From NCBI RefSeq assembly GCF_000757605.1, contig NZ_JQAK01000005.1, positions 38,297 through 102,296 on the forward strand: a stretch of DNA of 64,000 bases, given 5' to 3'. This document shows positions 8,809 through 16,746 of the stretch, piece after piece (positions within the stretch are counted from its first letter, which is position 1; every line of letters begins with the position of its first letter). A program made the translations under genes and the position numbers. The stretch comes from Candidatus Paracaedibacter symbiosus (GTDB lineage Bacteria; Pseudomonadota; Alphaproteobacteria; Paracaedibacterales; Paracaedibacteraceae). The notes below the pieces were generated by a model. It searched no databases. It had not been told where the DNA came from and was given only the letters and a program-made list of their open reading frames with translations.

Positions 8809-9168
8809 TTATGGGCAGTTTTTCCTGTCTAAGATCTTTACATCAGAGATAATTCCCTCATGATCTACAAATTTAATGATAAACTGCTTGCCATCCAACC
8901 CGGCACACTTTACAAGAATCTCTTTTCCAGACTCCTCATATTTCTCTAATCCATCATAAAAAAAAGTGATAGGAACAGAAAGGCATTGACCTAGATCAAG
9001 AAGACGGCTTGCCGGAATGCGATCTAAACCATTTTCGTATTTATGAATTTGCTGGCTTGTTACCCCAAGAGCTTTTGCCACATGATGCTGTGGTAATCCT
9101 AATTGCTTGCGACGTTCTTTGAGTTTTTTGCCTATCAGGCTTTCTATGGAGGAAGTTTTCGTTGGCAT
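8809..9168 (-). CDS. XRE-family transcriptional regulator
   Basis: 119 residues with a Cro/C1-type helix-turn-helix at about residues 13-66 (IGKKLKERRKQLGLPQHHVAKALGVTSQQIHKYENG, quoted here only as its span; key pieces are QHHVAKALGV and QQIHKYENG). The rest, about 50 residues, is a small C-terminal domain with ILVKCAGLDGKQ. This layout is common in alphaproteobacteria. It is the second gene of a two-gene minus-strand unit, 17 bp after the gene ending at 9186. A perfect palindrome upstream of that unit is a plausible operator, which would give autoregulation. Confidence 0.88.
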   Translation of the reverse strand: MPTKTSSIESLIGKKLKERRKQLGLPQHHVAKALGVTSQQIHKYENGLDRIPASRLLDLGQCLSVPITFFYDGLEKYEESGKEILVKCAGLDGKQFIIKFVDHEGIISDVKILDRKNCP

Positions 9169-9185
9169 TTTTATATCTGTCTTTC

Positions 9186-9887
9186 TTATTGAATAGCCTT
9201 CTTTATAGTTGCTTTTCTTTCCCTAATCGGAAAAGGAATTACGTTTTCTCTGTTAGAACTAACTAGCTTTTTTTCCTGGCTTTTAGCTTTTAGGGGAAAA
9301 AGGTCATTTTTTGTTTCGTTTTGAAGATAATGTTTAAGTAAAAGATCATCTTTTTGCCTTTTCCATAACTCTTTACGGATTATGGTTTTTAGATTTTCTG
9401 TTTTTTCAACAAACCGATCATAATCTTCAGGAGATGCAGGGAGCATCAAGAGAACCCGGCCATCCTGATATAAGGGAGAAGTAAAAAAAGAATCAAAAGG
9501 TGATAAGTTTTCAGCATCTTTCTTTTCCAAAATGAGCCTTATTGCTTCCTCATCAAAGTAATCAGCAATAAAGAAAAGAAGCTCTAACCCTTGTAATACA
9601 ATTTCAACCATTGCAGCATCATACAAAGACAAACTTCGCATTCCTAAAAGCTCGCCTGTCTCCAAACTAAATGTTTTAAGAGTTAGGCTCTCATTGTCAT
9701 TTTCCAAAGACAAGCAGACAGAAAAACCGGTTTCTTTTTGTGAAAGAGTTAGTATGTTTTCATGAAATGAATAATTATGTTCAAGATGGTAAGAAAATGT
9801 TAGCTCTTCCCAAGAAGAGACGCTCTCTTCTAAAGCACAAAACAAATTTGGACCATTCATAAAAAAATTATTTGTAAAGTTATTCAT
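9186..9887 (-). CDS. Unknown protein in operon with an XRE regulator
   Basis: About 233 residues. The start is taken at 9887 (MNNFTNNFF) because TTAGGAG lies 5 nt before it, inside a longer frame beginning at 9902. No signal peptide. The middle is acidic and hydrophobic (MVEIVLQGLELLFFIADYF) and the C terminus is Lys-rich and probably unstructured. I recognise no domain. It is the first gene of the unit with the XRE regulator at 8809; such pairs often hold a regulator and its controlled partner, but nothing here identifies a toxin or enzyme. Confidence 0.65.
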   Translation of the reverse strand: MNNFTNNFFMNGPNLFCALEESVSSWEELTFSYHLEHNYSFHENILTLSQKETGFSVCLSLENDNESLTLKTFSLETGELLGMRSLSLYDAAMVEIVLQGLELLFFIADYFDEEAIRLILEKKDAENLSPFDSFFTSPLYQDGRVLLMLPASPEDYDRFVEKTENLKTIIRKELWKRQKDDLLLKHYLQNETKNDLFPLKAKSQEKKLVSSNRENVIPFPIRERKATIKKAIQ

Positions 9888-9912
9888 TCCGGCTCCTAAC
9901 ATATCTTTTTAA

Positions 9913-9953
9913 GCCCTTACAATATGTTCTTAAATGGTACATATTGTAAGGGC
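9913..9953. promoter_or_regulatory. 15-bp perfect inverted repeat, likely operator
   Basis: GCCCTTACAATATGT at 9913-9927 is exactly complementary to 9939-9953, with an 11-nt spacer. It lies 26 bp upstream of the first gene of the XRE unit. XRE proteins bind such dyads, so it is a good candidate operator; without a T run on the relevant side a terminator is less likely. Confidence 0.6.
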
Positions 9954-10236
9954 ATAATAGTTATTTCTGTTTCGTGTGGCAACTTATATTTACTGCCATA
10001 ACTTAGCCTTTCTAATAAAATCTCATCTCTAAACACTAAGTGAAAAATATGTATAATTTTCCTTATAAGAACATATTGAGTTATTTATAGAAAAAACCTA
10101 CTTTTAAACTTTATAAGAAAGAAAAAATGAAAGAGGTTTCGTAAAGGACTATCTCAATGATTTATTTTGGATATCCTTGTAAACCTTGAAGGTAAAGGAT
10201 ACATTTATTCCAGCTTACAATAAAAATGAATGATTC

Positions 10237-11133
10237 ATGGATCAGGATCAACTTTTAGCTTTCTACTATACAGTAACCTTAGGGTCTACGGTAAATGCTG
10301 CTAACAAACTAAATGTTACCGCTTCATGGGTTAATCGACTTATCAAAGCTCTTGAGGAAGAAGTAGGGCACCAGCTTTTCACAAAAAAAGGCAAACACCT
10401 TATCTTGACACAAAAAGGAGAAATATTTCTTAAGACCGTTAAAAAGTTTTTTGCAGAATATGAACATTGCCTCATAGAGATGGAAAAAGTCTCTAATAAA
10501 ATGGAAGGGCAGTTTACCTTATCACTTCCTTCTTTTATTAGCAGATCATGGTTTGTAGAGGCGGTAGCACCCTTTATTAAAGCTCATCCTAACATCTCTC
10601 TAGAAATTAAAACTTTGGCAGAGGCGCCCGACCTTAATGAAAGAAAGATTGATGTTGATATCAGGCCACTTTCAAAACCAGATGAGAATATTATAGCAAA
10701 GTATTTGATGACCTATGACATTGGCCTTTATGCCAGCAAATCCTATCTTCAGGAAAAAGGATCGATAAAGCAAGCTAGCGACCTTGAATCCCATCATCTC
10801 ATCTCCTTTTCCAGAGATTATCTCTTTCCTTATGCTCCTGTTAATTGGCCCTTAAATTCAATCTCTAAAACAAAACAACCTATAGTTATTGATTGTCCCC
10901 TTGGGATCGCGCATGCCATTGAAGCCGGACTTGGCATTGGCCCCCTTCCTAACACCGTCGCCAATCTAAGCAAAACCTCCTTGATTCCCATCTTGCCTAA
11001 AATGCTGACTCATTCCATCGATATCTACTATACATACCCCAAAGCTTTATCAGAAAGCCGTGTTGTCAATGAACTTTATGATTATTTACACACCCGCCCA
11101 GAAAATCCTTTAAACGGTAGAATTAGAGCGTAA
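10237..11133 (+). CDS. LysR-family transcriptional regulator
   Basis: 298 residues, normal length. The N-terminal winged HTH is clear (residues 1-60: LLAFYYTVTLGSTVNAANKL, then ALEEEVGHQLFTKKGKHLIL). The effector-binding domain from about residue 90 is typical, with GLGIGPLPNTVA near residue 230 matching the usual GxGIxxLP motif. Effector and targets are unknown. The gene begins 350 bp from the divergent XRE unit with its palindrome, so the two could share control sequence. No strong ribosome site is seen before the ATG at 10237. Confidence 0.9.
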   Translation: MDQDQLLAFYYTVTLGSTVNAANKLNVTASWVNRLIKALEEEVGHQLFTKKGKHLILTQKGEIFLKTVKKFFAEYEHCLIEMEKVSNKMEGQFTLSLPSFISRSWFVEAVAPFIKAHPNISLEIKTLAEAPDLNERKIDVDIRPLSKPDENIIAKYLMTYDIGLYASKSYLQEKGSIKQASDLESHHLISFSRDYLFPYAPVNWPLNSISKTKQPIVIDCPLGIAHAIEAGLGIGPLPNTVANLSKTSLIPILPKMLTHSIDIYYTYPKALSESRVVNELYDYLHTRPENPLNGRIRA

Positions 11134-11456
11134 TTTCATAACTGGCTTAACCTTTTTTCTGACTTAAAAAGCGAATTTAAAAGCCTTAGCATTGTACAAA
11201 CCTTTCTTACCATTCACGCACAAAATTATAGAGAAACGATCTAAAATTATACTTATTGACCAACCTTGCTAAATGCAATAGCTATAACAATTATAGATGA
11301 GTCCATCACAATTTAAGATGGATATTTTAGTAAAATTTTATTTTTTATTAAAACCAAATACTAAATCTTAAATTTAAATTTATTAATTAAGGTAAGTTTG
11401 TTTAAAAAAAATTAGTCAGATAATAAACAACCAATAACAACAATAAGGTTTATATT
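11134..11456. other. Intergenic, probable promoter region
   Basis: AT-rich 323 bp before the heme-oxygenase-fold gene, with many TTAAAATTTA-type tracts. No defined box, hairpin or small gene can be supported. Confidence 0.4.
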
Positions 11457-12161
11457 ATGCAATTAGCTACAAGCTCCACTTCCACCCAAGAAGACTTTTT
11501 ACTGTTTCTTCAACAATGGGACCAAGAATACTCTGCTTCTCTTAGTAGAATAGATCTCTTTAATTCGTCTTTAACGGCTCAATGGAAACCATCTCAAAAA
11601 ATATATTTTGCAAAATTATTTTATCATGTAAGGGGACACTTCATTGATTTTCTTTGGCTATTAGGTAATCATGCTTCTGATAAAACAACTAAGGACATTA
11701 TATTAGCAAACCTAGCAGAAGAGTTTAATAGCTCTGCTAAGTCCCATGAACAAATGTATATAGATTTCGCCACTAGCATAGAGGCAGACTTAAGCGAAGA
11801 AATTATTGAAAATAAATACTACCTTCCTTTCATCCAAGAATATAATAAAGATCATTTAAGGTGGCTAATAAATAATAATGAAGAAAAAAGATTTTCTGCT
11901 TTTTCTGCCTATGAGAGATTAGACAATGTTGATTATAAATATTTAGCAGAATTAGCCACCTCTCTGAAAGCTTCCCGAAAGGGGCTTGTATTCTTTAAAG
12001 TTCACTTGAAAGCGCAACATTTTGGAAACACAGAAGATTATCTTTTCTCAATCTGGCAGGAGAATTCTGCTTGTGTTAAGGAATCTTTTAACTTTATAGG
12101 TAATCATCAATTAAAAATGTGGAAGAATTTATCGGATAATATATTTGGCTATACAGAATAG
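11457..12161 (+). CDS. Heme-oxygenase-fold (TenA/CADD/HDO-like) protein
   Basis: 234 residues, all-helical. Spacing of acidic and histidine residues fits the heme-oxygenase-like metal-binding fold shared by TenA, chlamydial CADD and HDO diiron enzymes: YHVRGH (His57, His61), LAEEF with SHEQ (Glu89, His97, Glu98), AYERLD (Glu153), and KVHLKAQHFGNTED (His183, His188, Asp194). Relatives oxidise or cleave small amines and fatty acids using iron; the substrate here is unknown. The stop overlaps the start of the downstream sensor kinase by 17 nt, so the two are cotranslated. That coupling suggests that this protein makes, modifies or senses the ligand of the kinase, which is inference. Confidence 0.6.
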   Translation: MQLATSSTSTQEDFLLFLQQWDQEYSASLSRIDLFNSSLTAQWKPSQKIYFAKLFYHVRGHFIDFLWLLGNHASDKTTKDIILANLAEEFNSSAKSHEQMYIDFATSIEADLSEEIIENKYYLPFIQEYNKDHLRWLINNNEEKRFSAFSAYERLDNVDYKYLAELATSLKASRKGLVFFKVHLKAQHFGNTEDYLFSIWQENSACVKESFNFIGNHQLKMWKNLSDNIFGYTE

Positions 12162-13457
12162 TACATTGTCCCAATTTTGGGGTAAGATTTTCGACAAGGC
12201 TTTAACAAGAATAGAAGCCGCACAAAGTAGTATAAAATTCTTTGGCATTGTAATGGCAATTAATTACCCCTTATATTGGATAATATGGAATAAGGGGATA
12301 GCTATAAATGGTAATTATACTGACTTATTCTTAAGATTATGTGCTACTTTGTTATGCTTAGGTCTTGTGTTTAAAGATTTATGGAGATTAAGGCTTAAGC
12401 GTTTATTTGTAGCATATTGGTATTTTACGGTCATTTTCTGTTTACCTTTCTTCTTTACATTTATGACACTCAAATACCATGCATCAGCTGTTTGGTTGAT
12501 GAATTTTATGTCATCTTTTTCTTTCTCTTTCTTTTCTTTGACCTTGTAATGGCGCTTACTATATTTACTATAGGAGCTGTTGCAGGGTGTTTAGTTTTTT
12601 ACTATCTTTTGCCACCTTTTTATCTAGATTTAGGGTCTATCGATTTATTTGAGTTCTTTTGTACAATTTTTGCAGCGGTAATTATTGGGGGACTATTTTC
12701 TTATAAAAAAGAAAACATCCAAAAAATCAAACAACAATCCCTTAAAATGCAAGCGGCCGCCATAGCGCATGAGATGCGGACTCCTTTAGCTGCAATTTCC
12801 CATTTAGCTGATGGACTGAAAATTAATCTACCAATACTTATAGACACTCAACAAACGGCACAAGATAAAGATGAGAGCGTAACCTATGTTCATAAAAGCC
12901 AATTACAATACCTTGAAGATACCCCCACAGAACTAGAAGCCGTAACAAAAAGCGCTTTTATCGTCATTGATATGTTATTGATGAATTTACGAGAAAATCC
13001 GTCAGAAGCTGTACTTGAGAAACATTCTATATTAGATTGTGTGAAGAATGCGCTTGAGGCCTATGCGTTAACAAAGCGAGAGAAAGCCTTGATTTCACTT
13101 GGTATTGCTGAGGACTTTGAAATTAAGGCAAATTCTCATCTTCTAAAGCATGTCTTTTTCAACTTGCTTAAGAACTCTCTTCATTATATTAAAGCCGTCC
13201 GAAAAGGGAAAATTGTGATATGGACAGAAAAGGGAGAACAGGTTAACAAATTATACTTTAAAGATACCGGTAAAGGCATCTCCAAAGAAAGCCTGCCTTA
13301 TGTCTTTAACCAATTTTATAGCCGTACTGACCATGGAACAGGAGTTGGGCTTGCCTTTTGTAAAATGGTGTTGCAACACCTAGGTGGCGATATTACCTGC
13401 GATTCTATAGAAGGGGAATTTACTCAATTTACTTTAATATTCCCAGTCCTTAAATAG
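12145..13457 (+). pseudogene. CqsS/LqsS-like membrane histidine kinase, frameshifted
   Basis: Two overlapping frames (12145-12549 and the frame ending 13457) together make one kinase of about 437 residues. The first part has five to six transmembrane helices resembling the CqsS and LqsS quorum-sensing kinases (YPLYWIIWNKG, LFLRLCATLLCLGLVF). The second continues the helices and has the H-box AIAHEMRTPLAAIS, N-box FFNLLKNSLHYI, G1 FKDTGKGIS and G2 GTGVGLAF. The frame changes at a T5 run at 12516-12520; one extra T gives MNFMSSFFFLFLFFDLV without a break, so a sequencing undercall is as likely as a real mutation. Family kinases detect alpha-hydroxyketones. The start may be TTG 12145 or a later TTG. 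Confidence 0.75.
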
Positions 13458-13488
13458 CTCAACCTTATTCTTCTTTTTTTTGGATTAA

Positions 13489-13520
13489 AGAAGAAAGGGA
13501 GCCGTTAGCCCCCCTCTTCT
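13489..13520. terminator. Hairpin between convergent kinase and response regulator
   Basis: Imperfect stem AGAAGAAAGGGAGC with GCCCCCCTCTTCT around CGTTA, lying between the two convergent stops, with T-rich sequence on both sides. It probably ends both transcripts. Confidence 0.45.
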
Positions 13521-13521
13521 C

Positions 13522-14532
13522 TCATTTACTCCGACTATATTTCTCAAAAGAAATAATTTCAGAATGGTTTACATAATCCGCATCAGGAACATAGGCAACA
13601 TAATATGTTTGATTCCCCTTCAAAGTTTGAACTGGATAGGCATATTTTTCCCACACTTCAGGATCAGGTTGCATTTTTACTCCACAAAATGGTAAACAGA
13701 CTGTCTTACGATTTTCTTCTAAATCTTTGATTAAAGAAGAAGATATCCGTTTGCCTTCAGCAATTTTATTTTCGAAGATCCCTTGAAATTCTAGCTGAAT
13801 GTTTTCAAAGTTTTCTTCTGAATATATAAAAAGAGCACTTGGTCTACCTTTTGAAGTAAGAAAAACAAATCCACCAGAAATATCATTTAAATAATATTCA
13901 CAAATATTATTTTTTTCGAGTAACTCATTAAAATAACTAGCAAACACGGGATCATATAAGGCTGTATCTTCGGGGTTTCCAACAGCATACTCTTTAATAA
14001 TTGATTCAACGGAGCTGCCTGTCAGAGACTTAAAATATTTAAACTGACTTTCACGAATAAACTCATTTATAACAGCTGCTTGACCTGTAGTATTCTTGCG
14101 AATAAACCCATCAATAATACCTTTGTTAAAAGCTTGAATTGCTAGTTCTTCGTCAGCAACCCCTGTATATAAAATCTTCCGAATATGGGGATTATTCAAT
14201 TTTTCGCAAAACTCTAGACCTTTCATGCCTGGCATCTCATAGTCCACAATGACTGTAGATACTTCTTCATGGCGCTTAGGATTATAAATAGTTTTGTAAA
14301 TTTCCTCTACTTCTCGCTCCCGTATAGAAAAAGAAGGAGATAAGAAATTAATCGTCTGAGAATTATTAATGAACTCTAAAGCAGTATAAGGATCATCAAA
14401 AAAATCATAGCTTGCTACATTCATATCTAGGATAGCTCTTAGACTCTTTAGCATCCTGGAATTATCATCCACAAAAACAATTTTAGTTGGAAAATAACAA
14501 CATAACAAAGAATTCATGATTCCTTCTTTCAT
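13522..14532 (-). CDS. LqsR-like response regulator
   Basis: 336 residues. Receiver domain: acidic pair VDDN (22-23), phospho-acceptor Asp97 in VIVDYEMPGMKG, TG of ILYTGVADEE, and Lys of GFIRKN. A roughly 30-residue insert separates the second and third receiver strands. The C-terminal 180 residues are not a DNA-binding domain that I know; they resemble the output part of LqsR-type regulators that accompany LqsS kinases in Legionella. It is convergent with the CqsS/LqsS-like kinase, its natural partner. A second ATG at 14517 (MNSLL) is an alternative start. It reads in the same direction as the LysR gene 116 bp upstream. Confidence 0.8.
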   Translation of the reverse strand: MKEGIMNSLLCCYFPTKIVFVDDNSRMLKSLRAILDMNVASYDFFDDPYTALEFINNSQTINFLSPSFSIREREVEEIYKTIYNPKRHEEVSTVIVDYEMPGMKGLEFCEKLNNPHIRKILYTGVADEELAIQAFNKGIIDGFIRKNTTGQAAVINEFIRESQFKYFKSLTGSSVESIIKEYAVGNPEDTALYDPVFASYFNELLEKNNICEYYLNDISGGFVFLTSKGRPSALFIYSEENFENIQLEFQGIFENKIAEGKRISSSLIKDLEENRKTVCLPFCGVKMQPDPEVWEKYAYPVQTLKGNQTYYVAYVPDADYVNHSEIISFEKYSRSK

Positions 14533-14648
14533 TTCTCAAACTCATAGCTCTAGTTTTACACAAAATATTTAAAAAATAATATATTAGCTAAAGTAAATAG
14601 CCCAAAAATTTAAAATTTATGAGCATAAATTTTTATATTATCACGTTC

Positions 14649-15551
14649 TTACTCTTTGAACATCTTTGTTAAATAATCGCCAAAGGCCCGAACACTATTC
14701 ATTTCTTTTATTTCTTTAGAAAAAATATAATATATTTTCATTGCAGGGCCAGAAACTTCAGGTAAAACTTCCTTTAAATTTCTAGTAGTTAAACCTGGAT
14801 AATTAGATGGTAAAGAGATAACCCCTGCCCCCTCCTCTGCAAGCTTCAACCCTCCCAAAATTGAATTTATTGTCACGGAGGGTTCCCTTCCATTTTCTAG
14901 CGTAGTTCCAATTTTTAAATGCCAATTGGCGTCTACCAAATTTTTTTCGTAATCAGCCACTTCTATTAATGCATGATTATCTAAATCTTCGACTGTTTCT
15001 GGTTTACTATTTCTGCTCAGATATTCAGGGCTTGCATAAAGCTTGTATTGAAGGCAGGTAATATAACTCTGAACTAAATCAGGCCTATTTTCTATGTATG
15101 GATGAATTAGGACGCTTTCTTTACAAAGAGGCAAATCTACCGTTTTAGGTATTTCATCAATGTTAATTTTGAGCTTCGGGTAAGCTTGCATGAAATAACA
15201 AAGGGAAGAAGACAAATACATGGATATGAAGTTAGAAACACTTACCACTTTCAGATGCCCATTCACTTCCTCATTTGGTTGCTGCAAAAGAAATTGTAGG
15301 GGAGCAATTTCCCTAAATACTTTTTCGACAACGCTGAAAATCTCTTCCCCTTTAGGGGTCAAGTTAATACCCTTACCATCACGAAAAAACAACTGATCGT
15401 CCAGAGCCACCTCCAATTCCCTTATGGTTCTGCTGATCGCAGATTGAACAACTCTCAAGTGACGACCTGCTTTTGAGAAGCTTTTAAAATATGCCACGTA
15501 ATAAAATATCCGTAATTTATTCCAATGCGGGAAATCTGACGAGGGATACAA
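14649..15551 (-). CDS. LysR-family transcriptional regulator
   Basis: 300 residues. HTH at about residues 10-68 (RIFYYVAYFKSFSKAGRHL, then QSAISRTIRELEVALDDQLF and RDGKGINLTPKG), followed by a periplasmic-binding-type effector domain with AEEGAGVISLPSNY near residue 240. It is on the same strand as, and 116 bp ahead of, the LqsR-like regulator, so it may be in the same transcript or regulate it. It differs from the LysR at 10237 and is not a recent duplicate. Effector unknown. Confidence 0.9.
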   Translation of the reverse strand: MYPSSDFPHWNKLRIFYYVAYFKSFSKAGRHLRVVQSAISRTIRELEVALDDQLFFRDGKGINLTPKGEEIFSVVEKVFREIAPLQFLLQQPNEEVNGHLKVVSVSNFISMYLSSSLCYFMQAYPKLKINIDEIPKTVDLPLCKESVLIHPYIENRPDLVQSYITCLQYKLYASPEYLSRNSKPETVEDLDNHALIEVADYEKNLVDANWHLKIGTTLENGREPSVTINSILGGLKLAEEGAGVISLPSNYPGLTTRNLKEVLPEVSGPAMKIYYIFSKEIKEMNSVRAFGDYLTKMFKE

Positions 15552-16043
15552 CAGGGTTCTCCTATAAATTTTGCCCTTTATAAATCAAAAAACTAAATAC
15601 TGGCTTTAATAGGATTTCCCTAAGCAGCTAGCTTCAATATAAATTTTATTTTAAACCCCAATTCGCACAAAAATCCCCTCACTCTTTTTTTTTGAAAAAG
15701 AATGTTAAATTTTTTCAAAATGGGAAGTTGCTATTTTATTTTTTTATTACAGATATAAACAGTGATTATAATTTTCGACCAGTTACCAAATAGACAGTCA
15801 CTATTTCTGGTATGTCAATATGCTCTACTCAATATGACAAATAATCATAGCAAGCAGGCAGCATCACATAATCTTTTTCAGATTAAACACCTTAGAGCAT
15901 CACAACCAGCCTTAACATGAATATCTTTGGCTAGCAGATTTATAAGATCAAAAAACGAAGCTGCGGTGCAGCAAGTATGCTCCTAGATTCCGGATAAGCG
16001 TTTAGGCTGCGCCTGGACTTGTTAAGAATGAGATGGGAGAGGG
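15552..16043. other. Intergenic; contains a palindromic-repeat-like piece
   Basis: Mostly AT-rich. At about 15955-16020 a GC-richer piece contains CCTAGATTCCGGATAAGC followed by a degenerate complementary arm, reminiscent of the short palindromic repeats spread through Rickettsiales-type genomes. No gene is seen. Confidence 0.35.
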
Positions 16044-16070
16044 TAAAAAAACCCCACCGCGAGAGTGGGG
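16044..16070 (-). terminator. Strong rho-independent terminator (minus strand)
   Basis: Read on the minus strand, CCCCAC, a 7-nt loop and GTGGGG are followed directly by seven Ts. It lies about 30 bp after the stop of the gene at 16101-16453. Confidence 0.8.
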
Positions 16071-16100
16071 AGAGAAATAATGCTCAGGAGGAATGCTATA

Positions 16101-16453
16101 TTAAAGACACAAAATCATGCCACTGGGAGCGAGAGCTTCGCGAATGGCAGGGATTTTTTCGGGTTCAACCCACCAAGTCCAAAGCGTGTCAGAAATTTGT
16201 TTAAGTTGACCGCGTTCTGCAGAGGCCTGAACCCAATCCTGGAATCGGCTGCCGTTAACAATTCTGTCCAGATGCGCCTGACTGAGGACGTTAAAGGGAT
16301 AGATGTCACGGAGATCGCCGGTCTTGTAAGTTTCTTTAATGAGACAGCTCTGATACCATTTAAAAATCTGTTCTCTTTGTTTCCCATGATCTGAATCTTC
16401 ATAAGCTAATTTTAATCCATGTGAATACCCAAGTGCGTACGGATCTGGCCCAT
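16101..16453 (-). pseudogene. Unrecognised 118-residue gene with a single-base frameshift near its start
   Basis: From codon 3 to the stop at 16101 one frame is open and protein-like: KYGPDPYALGYSHGLKLAYE, then QIFKWYQSCLIKE, RDIYPFNVLSQAHLDRIV, TLWTWWVEPEKIP and SGMILCL. It lacks a start in its own frame, but AAGGA 7 nt before ATG 16453 sits just where a start is needed; adding one G to GG at 16447-16448 gives MGPDPYALGYSHG with no break. A strong terminator follows the stop. The Trp-rich, higher-GC coding and good signals argue for a real gene, with either a recent mutation or a base undercall. I do not recognise the family; other frames over this stretch are shadows. Confidence 0.6.
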
Positions 16454-16746
16454 ATTTTTATCCTTATAATTTTTTATAATTGTTTTTTAAAAATTAATAT
16501 AAAGTGCTCGCTTATTAAATATAATAAAATTTGCCTTTATCCCATGTGAAATTGCCTAACAAAGAAAAAACGGGCGTATTGATTGGAGTACTCCACGTTG
16601 CATTTCGAATTAATCAGACATTTCCATACGAGTTACACTCTTCACAAACTCAGGCACAGTAAGCTGGGATTCAGATAGTATTTCTTGTAAAGTCTGTTGT
16701 TGCTTTTTGGTAATCGAATATTTAGTCATATAGGCGAGCTTCCATC

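Noticed and set aside
16019..16402. Three overlapping frames on both strands at the 118-residue gene
   Set aside because: They are shadows; a different minus-strand frame gives the protein-like sequence and ends at the terminator.
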